Source of the DNA: Lachnospiraceae bacterium
Lineage (GTDB): Bacteria > Bacillota > Clostridia > Lachnospirales > Lachnospiraceae
DNA length: 64,000 bases
Direction: 5' to 3'
Assembly: GCA_017624235.1 (NCBI GenBank)
Contig: JAGANL010000006.1
Span: forward strand, 124,001 to 188,000
Below, in pieces: positions 26,601 through 34,996 of this stretch; the stretch's first letter is position 1, and each line of letters begins with the position of its first letter. The position numbers were made by a program, and so were the translations under genes. Under the pieces are notes generated by a model, which searched no databases, had not been told where the DNA came from, and was given only the letters and a program-made list of their open reading frames with translations.

Positions 26601-26641
26601 AAAGGAGAAACAGCGATATCTTGTGCTGTTTCTCCTTTTTT
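26601..26641. terminator. Bidirectional terminator between convergent genes
   Basis: AAAGGAGAAACAGC / GCTGTTTCTCCTTT, 14-bp stem with T-rich tail on the plus side and A-rich lead, serving the AI-2E-type gene and the convergent surface protein gene. Confidence 0.85.
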
Positions 26642-26680
26642 AGGATATTCTGAATCAAAAATTTCACTCCATATCCGGTA

Positions 26681-28030
26681 CTATGGGGTAGCAGAAGCTG
26701 TTCTGGAGGCACCGCAGTTGATACAGTAGCCATTGCTGTTATAGGTATGAGCCAGCATATCCAGAGAGCTTGTATAGGTATCGCCGCATTCCATACACAT
26801 GTAGGTGCAGTATCCGGCAGAAGTACAGGTAGCCGGTTTCATGGTGGCAATGGTGTAATTGTGTGTATGCTGTGTGGTATATGGAATTGTTTGAGAATCC
26901 ACGACAGCGCCGCAGCGGCGGCAGATTCTCTGGCGCAGACCGTCAGCCTCTGGGGTAGCCACGGTAACGGTAATCCAATTGCCCGGATTGTGGCCGTATG
27001 CCTTGATTTCCTCGGTATAGGAGTCTGTACAGGAGCAGGTATAGGTGTAAAGACCGTCTTCCGTACAGGAGGGCTGTTTGGTAATGGCCATCGTATAGGA
27101 GTGCTGGTGCGTACTTTCAGGAGAGGTAGTCATAGGAATGTCTGCCTCCTGCGTTTCTCCACAGCGTGTGCAGGTTCTGGTCTGCTTGCCGACAGCCGTT
27201 TTTGTCGGCAGGGTCGTTACGGTCCACGGGCCGTAGCTGTGTCCCAGAGAAGGCGTGGAATCCTGCGAAATGACTGCTTTGCAGATGGCACAGGAACAGG
27301 TCACCGTGCCGGGGGTAGTACAGGTTGCTGCGGTCACGATGGTCTGTCTGCTCGGATGTCCGGTTGCCGGAATCGCAGCAGTGTAGGTATTATCACAGGT
27401 ACAGGTATAGGTCATAACTCCGTCGGTCGTACAGGTGGGTTCGGTTGTTACAGTACCCACATAGGAGTGTACATGATTGTCCTTTTCTTCCGTCTTCTTG
27501 TTCTTGTCCGTAGTAGAAGTGGAGGAAGTGCTTGAGGAAGAAAGTTTAGCAATGGTCTCTTCCTTTAACAGCGCGTTACAGCGCGTACATCTTTGCTGTC
27601 TCAGGCCGGTAGCAGTAGTGGTTGCTTCTTGGACAGTCACCCAGTCGCCGGCTTTGTGCTGCAGTGTGGCGATGGATTCGATATAATAATCCCCGCAGGA
27701 GCACTGATACCGCATCTGGCCGACCTCCGTGCAGGTAGGGTCCTTCAGGATGGTGCATTGATAGGTATGCGTGTGTGTGCCGGACTGTGTAACGGAAGAA
27801 GCGGTCTCTGGCACTGCATTTTCCGAAATGGTGCTGACAGGCATGGCATCCGGGAATGTATTTTCCGAATCCAGTGTTTCTTCCGTAACAGAAGTTTCTG
27901 TTTCTGACTGGGAAGCGACATCCGTATCGCCGCCTTTGTGATTGAACCAGAGGATGACTCCGGTGCCGATCATACAAAGCAGTACCATGGCAATCAGTAC
28001 GCTTTGTATTCCTTTTAGAATTCCATTCAT
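26681..28030 (-). CDS. Membrane-anchored Cys-ribbon repeat protein
   Basis: 449 residues. An N-terminal signal anchor (about 8-30) is followed by a Ser/Thr/Glu-rich stalk and then about six modules of the form H-x-Y ... T-x-x-P-T/S-C-T ... G-x-x-x-Y-x-C-x-C ... G-H (about 85-440). The paired CxC/CxxC and His residues suggest small zinc or disulfide-stabilised ribbons on the cell surface. A Ser/Thr/Lys linker near 165-190 divides the array. The same module occurs singly at the ends of the two secreted paralogues at 19.8-21.5 kb. No function is known. AAAGGGAA precedes the start. Confidence 0.8.
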   Translation of the reverse strand: MNGILKGIQSVLIAMVLLCMIGTGVILWFNHKGGDTDVASQSETETSVTEETLDSENTFPDAMPVSTISENAVPETASSVTQSGTHTHTYQCTILKDPTCTEVGQMRYQCSCGDYYIESIATLQHKAGDWVTVQEATTTATGLRQQRCTRCNALLKEETIAKLSSSSTSSTSTTDKNKKTEEKDNHVHSYVGTVTTEPTCTTDGVMTYTCTCDNTYTAAIPATGHPSRQTIVTAATCTTPGTVTCSCAICKAVISQDSTPSLGHSYGPWTVTTLPTKTAVGKQTRTCTRCGETQEADIPMTTSPESTHQHSYTMAITKQPSCTEDGLYTYTCSCTDSYTEEIKAYGHNPGNWITVTVATPEADGLRQRICRRCGAVVDSQTIPYTTQHTHNYTIATMKPATCTSAGYCTYMCMECGDTYTSSLDMLAHTYNSNGYCINCGASRTASATP

Positions 28031-28130
28031 GGCGTTCCCTTTCTTTGATCGTTATTTTGTGTGCCGAACATCAATCTTATCTATTATTTATCGGCAGAAT
28101 ATGTTCATTTTTTTATGGTTTTCTTTCCTT

Positions 28131-28568
28131 TTATCCGTTTTTGGACTGTTTTGGTATGGAGAGAAGGCCCATTCCGTAAATTCGGACCTGTTCAACCATA
28201 TGCCCGATATTTCCTTCGCCGGCAAAGCGCTCCAAATCAAAGAAATTTTCGGAGAGGGGCAGCCAGCTCAGCGGATGCTTTTCACGGCGAAGTCTCACGT
28301 CGCAGTTTAAAATACCGACATAGACCTCGACATAACAGTTCTGATTATAATAAGTAAAATCCATCATATGAGAAAGGATAATCTGTTCCTTTGAGATACC
28401 GGTTTCTTCAAAAAGCTCTCGATAGGCGGCATGGAAACCGTCTTCTCCGGGCTCAATCTTGCCACCGACCAGATTATATTTTCCCAGATAGGGATCGCTG
28501 GTGCGGTAACAGAACAGCAGTCTGTCCTTCTCCTTTGTGAATACCATAATGCAATTATATCCCTGCAT
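28131..28568 (-). CDS. NUDIX hydrolase
   Basis: 145 residues. The NUDIX box is intact (GGKIEPGEDGFHAAYRELFEETG, about residues 31-53, read here as G-x5-E-x7-R-E-L-x-E-E-x-G). ATG 28568 is chosen because AAGGAGG sits five to six bases upstream; a longer frame starting at 28679 runs through that site. The substrate (8-oxo-dGTP, ADP-ribose, nucleotide sugar) cannot be deduced. Probably a stand-alone gene. Confidence 0.88.
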   Translation of the reverse strand: MQGYNCIMVFTKEKDRLLFCYRTSDPYLGKYNLVGGKIEPGEDGFHAAYRELFEETGISKEQIILSHMMDFTYYNQNCYVEVYVGILNCDVRLRREKHPLSWLPLSENFFDLERFAGEGNIGHMVEQVRIYGMGLLSIPKQSKNG

Positions 28569-28700
28569 AGAAGCCTCCTTATCATCTGTCTGTATTTTAG
28601 TATAAACGTTTTGGGGGATTTTGTCATTACTACTTGACGAATGTTTCGGAATATAGTAAATTATATCTTGTTGCACCACTTGTAACAGAAGTGCACAGAT

Positions 28701-28773
28701 CGGGGTGTGGCTCAGGTGGTAGAGCGCTACTTTAGGGAAGTAGAGGCCGCGTGTTCAAGTCACGTCACTCCGA
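28701..28773 (+). tRNA. tRNA-Pro (anticodon AGG)
   Basis: 73-nt cloverleaf: acceptor CGGGGTG / CACTCCG with the C1-G72 pair of tRNA-Pro, discriminator A, short variable loop, anticodon stem CTACT / AGTAG with loop TTAGGGA. The anticodon is therefore AGG, with A34 and G37. Bacteria normally use GGG and TGG for proline; A34 here would need TadA-type deamination to inosine or unusual wobble. Confidence 0.92.
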
Positions 28774-28778
28774 TGCAG

Positions 28779-28815
28779 AGAGTCCGCAGACACATGGTAA
28801 GCGGACTCTTTTTTG
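28779..28815 (+). terminator. Terminator after tRNA-Pro
   Basis: AGAGTCCGC / GCGGACTCT, 9-bp perfect stem with a 13-nt loop and TTTTT. Confidence 0.85.
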
Positions 28816-28842
28816 TACGATAGTAAGATGGAGGAAACGACA

Positions 28843-29598
28843 ATGAAGCTGATCTCATGGAACGTCAACGGGCTGCGGGCCTGCGTCGACAAGGGTTTTT
28901 TGGATTATTTCAGGGAAGCAGATGCAGATGTGTTCTGTCTGCAGGAGACAAAGCTGCAGGCAGGACAGATTGACCTGGAGCTGCCCGGATATTATCAGTA
29001 TTGGAACTATGCGGAAAAGAAAGGGTATTCCGGGACGGCAATCTTTACCAAAAGAGAGCCTCTTTCGGTTGCCTGTGGAATCGGCATAGAGGAGCATGAT
29101 CAGGAGGGAAGGGTCATCACTTTGGAATTTGATTCGGTGTATGTGGTGACGGTCTATACGCCGAATTCACAGGATGGGTTAAAGAGGCTGGATTACCGGA
29201 TGAAATGGGAGACGGATTTTCTGGCATACTTAAAGAAGCTGGAGGAGAAAAAGCCGGTAATCTTCTGTGGGGATCTGAATGTGGCACATCAGGAGATTGA
29301 TTTGAAGAATCCAAAAACGAACCGTAAGAATGCAGGCTTTACCGATGAAGAGCGGGAAAAGATGACGCAGCTTCTGGAACAGGGCTTTGTAGACACCTTC
29401 CGGTATTTTTATCCGCAGCAGGAGAATATGTATTCCTGGTGGTCTTATCGTTTTAAGGCACGGGAGAAAAATGCAGGCTGGCGTATTGATTATTTTATTG
29501 TCTCCAAAGCGTTGGAGGAGAAGCTGGAAGGCGCGGCAATCCATACGGAGGTATTTGGCTCGGATCACTGTCCTGTGGAGCTGCAGATTGCCTTGTAA
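28843..29598 (+). CDS. xth: Exodeoxyribonuclease III (AP endonuclease)
   Basis: 251-residue EEP-family nuclease for base-excision repair. Motifs: [10 protein letters not shown] (Asn), CLQETKLQ (metal Glu), [12 protein letters not shown] (catalytic Asp/Asn), WRIDYFIVS and GSDHCPVEL (catalytic His). ATG 28843 is chosen for GGAGG eight bases upstream, rather than the upstream in-frame TTG lying in the tRNA terminator. Confidence 0.95.
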   Translation: MKLISWNVNGLRACVDKGFLDYFREADADVFCLQETKLQAGQIDLELPGYYQYWNYAEKKGYSGTAIFTKREPLSVACGIGIEEHDQEGRVITLEFDSVYVVTVYTPNSQDGLKRLDYRMKWETDFLAYLKKLEEKKPVIFCGDLNVAHQEIDLKNPKTNRKNAGFTDEEREKMTQLLEQGFVDTFRYFYPQQENMYSWWSYRFKAREKNAGWRIDYFIVSKALEEKLEGAAIHTEVFGSDHCPVELQIAL

Positions 29599-29719
29599 AT
29601 GCAGATAGATTAAGGCAGAAGGGAACAGACCAAAAGAGACAGAGCAAGAGTCTGGAATGAAATAGAGAAGCATAGCGTATTTTATGAAAGAGCAGCATAG
29701 AAAGAAGGAGGAAGAAAAT

Positions 29720-30226
29720 ATGTGGAAGGAAATCAAACCGGAGGAATGCCGGGACAATGCCTTTTCTCTGATTGGAAAGGAATGGATGTTAATTACGGCC
29801 GGCGATGAGAAGAAAGCGAATGCGATGACTGCAAGCTGGGGAGGCATCGGCGTGATGTGGGGAAAGAACGTAGCCTATCTTGTGGTACGTCCGCAGCGTT
29901 ACACGAAGGAGTTCCTGGACAGGGAGGAACGTTTTTCCTTAAATTTTCTGCCGGAGGAGTATCGCAAGGCGCTGAATTATATGGGAACGGTATCCGGGCG
30001 TGATGAGGATAAGATGGCCGGCAGCGGACTGACAGAAGGTACGCTGGAAAATGTGCCGATGTTTGAAGAGAGCCGCATGGTGATGGTTTGTAAGAAGCTG
30101 TTTGTACAGGAGATGAAGGAAGAAAGCTTTTTACAGAAGGAGACGATAGAAAAATGGTATCCCCAGAAGGACTATCATACCCTTTATATTGCAGAAATCG
30201 AGAAAGTATATGTACAGGAAGCATAA
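29720..30226 (+). CDS. Flavin reductase family protein (FMN-binding split barrel)
   Basis: 168 residues. The pattern NAMTASWGGIGVMWGKNVAYLVVRP (short pieces: NAMTASWGG, VVRPQRYT) and the later FSLNFLP are typical of flavin-reductase-like FMN-binding proteins. Redox partner and substrate unknown. The start ATG 29720 has AAGGAGG upstream; a longer frame from 29684 contains that site. It overlaps the radical SAM gene if the latter uses its earlier start. Confidence 0.82.
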   Translation: MWKEIKPEECRDNAFSLIGKEWMLITAGDEKKANAMTASWGGIGVMWGKNVAYLVVRPQRYTKEFLDREERFSLNFLPEEYRKALNYMGTVSGRDEDKMAGSGLTEGTLENVPMFEESRMVMVCKKLFVQEMKEESFLQKETIEKWYPQKDYHTLYIAEIEKVYVQEA

Positions 30227-30242
30227 AAGCTGGAAAGACTAT

Positions 30243-31133
30243 ATGTCAGACTGCACCCTGTGCCCAAGAGAGTGCCATGCAGACCGTCTGCATGGCATTT
30301 TAGGCTATTGTATGGAGCCTGCAGCCATCACAGCGGCCAGAGCGGCGCTGCATTTCTGGGAGGAACCCTGTATTTCCGGCGAATGCGGGTCCGGCACCGT
30401 CTTCTTTTCAGGATGCAATCTGCGGTGCGTGTTCTGCCAGAATCATGAGATTGCACGGGGAAAGGCAGGAAAAGAGATTACGGTAGAGCGTCTCGCGGAA
30501 ATTTTTCTGGAGCTGCAGGAAAAGGGTGCGGCAAATATCAATCTGGTTACGCCGACGCATTATGTTCCCCAGATCGTGGAGGCCCTGAAGCAGGCCGGAG
30601 AACAGGGGCTTATGCTGCCTGTCGTTTATAATTGTGGCGGCTATGAAAAGGTGGAAACCCTGCGGCTGTTGGAGGGGTATGTGGATATCTATCTGCCGGA
30701 TTTCAAGTACATGAAAAGCGAAACGGCGCTTCGGTATTCCAAAGCGGCAGATTATCCCCAAAGGGCGAAAGAGGCGGTGGAGGAAATGGTGCGTCAGGTT
30801 GGCAGTCCGCGGTTCTGCGAGGAGACCGGATTGATGCAAAAGGGTGTCGTGGTCAGACATCTGGTACTGCCGGGACACGTAAAGGAAGCGGGTACGATCC
30901 TTCGGTATCTGCATGAAACCTATGGAAACCGGATTTACCTGAGTATCATGAACCAGTATACACCGCTTGCGGGGGTAGAATATTTTCCGGAAATCAACCG
31001 GAAGGTGACAAAGCGTGAATATGAGGCGGTGCTTTCTGTTGCTGTGGACTGCGGTGTAGAGAACGGATTTTTTCAGGAGGGAGATACAGCGAAGGAAAGC
31101 TTTATCCCGCCATTTTCCGGTGAAGGAATATGA
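30243..31133 (+). CDS. Radical SAM protein, PFL-activase-like (COG1313 type)
   Basis: About 296 residues. The N-terminal CTLCPRECHADR motif (an extra cysteine pair) precedes the radical SAM CxxxCxxC as SGCNLRCVFCQNHEIA (about 60-75). These proteins reductively cleave SAM; the COG1313 group is related to pyruvate formate-lyase activases, but substrates are unknown. Start is ambiguous: ATG 30243 gives the compact family N-terminus and has GGAAAG upstream, while ATG 30210 overlaps the previous gene. The C-terminus (NQYTPL) is typical. Confidence 0.82.
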   Translation: MSDCTLCPRECHADRLHGILGYCMEPAAITAARAALHFWEEPCISGECGSGTVFFSGCNLRCVFCQNHEIARGKAGKEITVERLAEIFLELQEKGAANINLVTPTHYVPQIVEALKQAGEQGLMLPVVYNCGGYEKVETLRLLEGYVDIYLPDFKYMKSETALRYSKAADYPQRAKEAVEEMVRQVGSPRFCEETGLMQKGVVVRHLVLPGHVKEAGTILRYLHETYGNRIYLSIMNQYTPLAGVEYFPEINRKVTKREYEAVLSVAVDCGVENGFFQEGDTAKESFIPPFSGEGI

Positions 31134-31269
31134 TTCTGAAATATGGGAAAATTTTGAAAATTATATAAAAACAAAAGAAGATACAGAAAATTTACAATTT
31201 GTTCACAGACAGGCACGAGCTGTGTTACATCTGCGGGATATACTGAATATAACAATGTATTCGGGGTGA

Positions 31270-32454
31270 ATGCGGATGAAAAAGAGAGGGATTAAGGTAC
31301 TTGCAGTCGTGCTTGTCACAGTGCTTTTGAACGTGATTGCGTGGCATAGCACAGCTTTTTGTGATTTTTATGTGCGCTATATTTTCCCAATATGGGTCAA
31401 TACATATGGGAGAGTGAGTGGAATATGGTCCTTTTCGGTAGGAGAATTGATGATCGCAGTCGGTCTGGCATTGACGGCATTTGCTGCTTTGCTGGGAATT
31501 GCTGCGGTCATTTTTCGTCTGCTGGTAAAGGATGCCGGTCTGGGGGAAAAAATGCGCAGACTGTGTAGAAGCTTTTACCGATTTTTTGGTTATACCTGTG
31601 TAGCGGTTATGGTGGTGATGACTCTGAACTGTTTTATTCTGTATCACTGCTCCACCTTTGATGTAAAATATCTGACGGGAAATAAGGAGGAGTATACGAT
31701 AGAGGAACTGACTCTGCTGCGGGATTATGTAGTGACACAGGCCAATATGCTTTCGGAGCAGATGGTGCGGGATGAAAACGGAAATATTATTTATGAGGGT
31801 GATATGGCACAGACGGCCATTGAGAGCATGCAGGCGCTGGGTGAGGAGTATGAGCAGCTTGCCGGCTATTATCCGAAACCGAAGGAAATTTACACCTCTG
31901 AATTTTTAAGCCAGCAGAAGATGGCAGGGTATTATTTCCCGTTTTCGATGGAGGCTAATTATAACGGTGTCATGCACATTACGAACAAGCCGGCTACGAT
32001 GTGTCATGAGCTGGCTCACTTGAAGGGCTTTATCTATGAGGATGAAGCAAATCTGATCGGCTATCTGGCCTGCATCAATTCGGATGATCCGATGTTCCGC
32101 TACAGCGGATATTTGAGCGTACTGAAATATATTGATAATGATTTTAAGAAATCCATCCACAAGAACAGTGAAATTTATAATTCCCATGTAAAAATCTCGG
32201 CACAGGTGAAAAAGGACAATGTTTTTCTGACAGAAGAGAGCTGGGCGAAGGTGGAGCATAAGGCGGTTGTGAAGACTGAAACGGTGGCGAAGGCTTCCAA
32301 TACCTTTGTTCAGACCAATCTGGTTATGAACGGTGTGGAGGATGGAAAATTGAGCTATTGTCGTGTGGTCGACCTTTTGATGAATTACTATGCGACCAAT
32401 GTGGATGCCATGGAGCCTGATGTGATGGAGGAGATGGCGACTGAAAAGGAGTAA
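31270..32454 (+). CDS. DUF3810 membrane metallopeptidase-like protein
   Basis: 394 residues. Three helices at about 8-28, 53-85 and 105-122 are followed by an extracytoplasmic-type domain with a zinc motif CHELAHLKGF (HExxH, about 241-246) and a downstream EDEANLIGYLAC (third ligand Glu candidate) region, the DUF3810 layout. Activity and substrate are unreported to my knowledge. The ~130 bases upstream contain AT-rich sequence without a strong promoter. Start ATG 31270 has GGGGTG close by. Confidence 0.8.
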   Translation: MRMKKRGIKVLAVVLVTVLLNVIAWHSTAFCDFYVRYIFPIWVNTYGRVSGIWSFSVGELMIAVGLALTAFAALLGIAAVIFRLLVKDAGLGEKMRRLCRSFYRFFGYTCVAVMVVMTLNCFILYHCSTFDVKYLTGNKEEYTIEELTLLRDYVVTQANMLSEQMVRDENGNIIYEGDMAQTAIESMQALGEEYEQLAGYYPKPKEIYTSEFLSQQKMAGYYFPFSMEANYNGVMHITNKPATMCHELAHLKGFIYEDEANLIGYLACINSDDPMFRYSGYLSVLKYIDNDFKKSIHKNSEIYNSHVKISAQVKKDNVFLTEESWAKVEHKAVVKTETVAKASNTFVQTNLVMNGVEDGKLSYCRVVDLLMNYYATNVDAMEPDVMEEMATEKE

Positions 32455-32526
32455 GACGAAGATATGTGTGAGCAGTCACAAACAATTGTCAGAGTCCGGT
32501 GGGTAAGTTATAATAGGGTTAGCGTC

Positions 32527-32557
32527 GAAGTGCAGGGGCAGTTTGTCCCTGCACTTC
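32527..32557 (+). promoter_or_regulatory. Perfect hairpin in the ndpA-like gene leader
   Basis: GAAGTGCAGGG (32527-32537) pairs perfectly with CCCTGCACTTC (32547-32557) across a 9-nt loop. It lies just downstream of a TATAAT (32511-32516) and 30 bases before the next start. No T-run follows, so it is not an ordinary terminator; it may stabilise the mRNA or be a protein-binding site. Confidence 0.5.
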
Positions 32558-32587
32558 AAATGAGCAGAGAAAAGGCGGTAACAAAGG

Positions 32588-33607
32588 ATGATAAAAGAGG
32601 ATATCAGAATACGGAAGGTCATTGTACACATCATGGACAGTACGGTCGGTATGCCGGTCCTATCGGATCAGGAGGTGGAATTTGGCTCGGAGTTCGCGGA
32701 TTTTTTGAAGGAGCATATTTATAAGATAGCAGGAGGAGATGACTGCAAAACATGTGAATTTTATAAAGAACAGTCGGAGGTATATCAGATGCTTGCTTCC
32801 TATGAGGATGAGCATTTTGTGGATATGAGCAAGCAGATTGCAGAGCTTCTGTATGGGATTATGAACAGCAACATTGATATTCCGTCTGCTGATCTGGTCA
32901 TTGTCCGCTTTCGTGCTTCAGATGCGGAATATTTGGGAATCCTGAAAATGAACTTTAAAGAGTCCTATACGCACCGGACGATTTCCGGGGAAGAGGGAAA
33001 CAACAATGAAATTGTGCGGTATAAGGCCATCCTGCCCAACCAGACACAGCGTCTGACGGAAGCGGCGGTGATTCGGCTGGCGGATTTTCAGATTCAGCTT
33101 GTGGAAAAGAAATATGAGGTCAATGGTGAGAAGACAAATTATTTTTCCTATCTTTTCCTGAAATGTGCGGCTCATCTGTCACCAAAGTCCAAGCTGAGTA
33201 TCGTGACCAAGGCGGTTGAGAGCATCCAGAAGGAGCATTATGATGAACTGGAGCAGTATGGAGCGCATATGGAGGCCAAAAGCATCATTCAGGAGGAATT
33301 GGAAGAAAGAGGCGGCTTTGTGGTAGAGGAGATAGCAGAGAAGATTTTTAAGGACGAACCGGAGCTGCAGACAGCCTTTCAGGATAAGATGGAAAAATAT
33401 GATATGGTAAAGGAAGAGGTACTGCCGCAGAGCGAGAATACGATGAAAAAGTATCAGAAGCAGTGTCTGTTGACTGATACGGGAATCGAGATCAAGATTC
33501 CGATGGAGCAGTATAAGGATTCTAAAAGTGTGGAATTTATTACCAATCCGGATGGAACGATTTCGGTTCTGATTAAGAATATCGAGCATTTACAAGCGAA
33601 ATTTTAG
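32588..33607 (+). CDS. Nucleoid-associated protein, NdpA family
   Basis: 339 residues matching the NdpA/YejK family (PF04245): N-terminal IRKVIVHIMDS, the central LGILKMNFKESYTH segment and a C-terminal FITNPDGTISVLIKNI. In proteobacteria YejK binds the nucleoid and topoisomerases; the Firmicute role is not known. ATG 32588 follows AAAGGCGGTAACAAAGG. Two related-length genes of this neighbourhood (DUF3810, DUF2974) are on the same strand and may share a transcript. Confidence 0.82.
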   Translation: MIKEDIRIRKVIVHIMDSTVGMPVLSDQEVEFGSEFADFLKEHIYKIAGGDDCKTCEFYKEQSEVYQMLASYEDEHFVDMSKQIAELLYGIMNSNIDIPSADLVIVRFRASDAEYLGILKMNFKESYTHRTISGEEGNNNEIVRYKAILPNQTQRLTEAAVIRLADFQIQLVEKKYEVNGEKTNYFSYLFLKCAAHLSPKSKLSIVTKAVESIQKEHYDELEQYGAHMEAKSIIQEELEERGGFVVEEIAEKIFKDEPELQTAFQDKMEKYDMVKEEVLPQSENTMKKYQKQCLLTDTGIEIKIPMEQYKDSKSVEFITNPDGTISVLIKNIEHLQAKF

Positions 33608-33636
33608 ACAGCGGAAGGAAATGTGAGTGTAAAGAT

Positions 33637-34767
33637 ATGGCAGGAAATATCATAGATTATGTAAGGCAGGAGGGGAACAGGTCTTTGAAGGAAAGGCCTT
33701 TTTGTGATGTGGACAGTCTGGTACTGTCCCAGTTCTCCTATTTAAAATTAGATGGTATGGTACCGGATGTAGACCGTGATGCAGCAGGAATCAGCCTGCG
33801 TGAACTGGCAGAGCATGCGGATTATGAGAAACTCTATGCGGACGAACGCTACCGGGAGGTGAACCGGGAGCTGTTTGAGGCTATGACGAAGAGCAGACGT
33901 TTCTGTAAAATGAAGCTGAATTTTCATGAGAACATCATTGATACCAATAAGGAAACGCAGTTCAGTGCGGTGACCTTTCTGCTGGAGGATGGCACTGTAT
34001 TGATTGCTTTTCGGGGGACGGATGAGACGATCGTGGGCTGGAAGGAAGACTTCAATATGGCATTTATGGAGCCGGTTGTCGGACAGCTCATCAGTGTCAA
34101 ATATTTGAATCATGTCGCACAGAAATTTGATGGGCCGTTTCTGATTGGGGGTCATTCCAAAGGTGGAAATTTTGCGGTTTATGCAGCCATGAACTGTGAA
34201 AAGAGCGTAAGGGAGCGCATTCTGAAAATCTACAGTCATGACGGTCCCGGTTTTCGGCCGGAGATACTGGCAAGCGGGAAATATGAAGCAATCGAAAGCC
34301 GTGTCTGCAAGATATTGCCGCATTCTTCCATTGTGGGGATGCTTTTGCAGAAGCAGGAGAAATATGAGGTGGTGCAGTGCCGGAAATTTGGACTGATGCA
34401 GCACAACCCATTTAACTGGCTGATTGAGGGGGCAGAGTTTGTACGGGTCAGGGACGTTTATTACGGAAGGAGACTGCTGGATGATGCTATGAACGAATGG
34501 ATTCTGTCACTGTCACAGGAACAGCTGACTCTGTTCGTGGATACCCTGTTTCGGATCATAGAGGCATCAGAGGCCGATAACCTGATTGATATGGCGGCAG
34601 AATGGAAAAAGAGTGCGGTAGGAGTGTTAAATGCCATAAAGGAGATTGATGAGGATACCAGACGCGCCCTCAAGAAGATTATCAGGAGGCTGTTTTACAT
34701 TACTTCCCATCGCATGAAGGAAACGATTAGGGCAGAGATACCGTCGTTAAAGCATAAGGAAAAATAG
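33637..34767 (+). CDS. DUF2974 / Mbeg1-like alpha/beta-hydrolase
   Basis: 376 residues. An N-terminal helical region is followed by an alpha/beta-hydrolase-like core with FRGTDETIVGWKEDF (oxyanion/lipase-class-3-like strand) and the nucleophile elbow GGHSKGG (Ser about residue 172). The C-terminal ~100 residues are helical. Lipase class 3-like DUF2974 proteins are common in Firmicutes; substrate unknown. Preceded by GGAAGGAAA and followed by a terminator. Confidence 0.82.
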   Translation: MAGNIIDYVRQEGNRSLKERPFCDVDSLVLSQFSYLKLDGMVPDVDRDAAGISLRELAEHADYEKLYADERYREVNRELFEAMTKSRRFCKMKLNFHENIIDTNKETQFSAVTFLLEDGTVLIAFRGTDETIVGWKEDFNMAFMEPVVGQLISVKYLNHVAQKFDGPFLIGGHSKGGNFAVYAAMNCEKSVRERILKIYSHDGPGFRPEILASGKYEAIESRVCKILPHSSIVGMLLQKQEKYEVVQCRKFGLMQHNPFNWLIEGAEFVRVRDVYYGRRLLDDAMNEWILSLSQEQLTLFVDTLFRIIEASEADNLIDMAAEWKKSAVGVLNAIKEIDEDTRRALKKIIRRLFYITSHRMKETIRAEIPSLKHKEK

Positions 34768-34773
34768 AAAATA

Positions 34774-34814
34774 AAAAAGCTTGAAATGTATAACCTCAAC
34801 ATTTCAAGCTTTTT
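34774..34814. terminator. Bidirectional terminator
   Basis: AAAAAGCTTGAAATGT / ACATTTCAAGCTTTTT stem with an ~9-nt loop; serves the DUF2974 gene and, in reverse, the convergent tRNA-Leu. Confidence 0.85.
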
Positions 34815-34818
34815 ATGA

Positions 34819-34903
34819 TGCAGGAAAAGGGACTTGAACCCTCATGAGCGCAATGCTCACACGGACCTGAACCGTGCGCGTCTGCCAATTCCGCCATTCC
34901 TGC
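34819..34903 (-). tRNA. tRNA-Leu (anticodon CAG)
   Basis: 85-nt class II tRNA on the minus strand: acceptor GCAGGAA / TTCCTGC, discriminator A, anticodon stem CACGG / CCGTG with loop TTCAGGT, long variable arm GAGCATTGCGCTC, T arm AGGGTTCAAGTCCCT. Confidence 0.94.
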
Positions 34904-34996
34904 GAACAAATAGTATTGTACATTGTTTTGATTCAAATGTCAACACTATTTTTCAAAAAAATTTATTTTTCGGATTTTTTTTATTTTTGCAATTGT

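Noticed and set aside
26747-27535. 262-codon plus-strand ORF
   Set aside because: Antisense shadow of the repetitive Cys-ribbon gene; its Gly/Arg-rich product is a by-product of the repeats.
26681-28030. CRISPR-like tandem repeats
   Set aside because: The repetition is at protein level with varying codons and no constant spacers; no CRISPR array was found anywhere in the window.
32464-32724. 86-codon ORF at the NdpA leader
   Set aside because: Reads through the promoter region and hairpin and overlaps the real gene in another frame.
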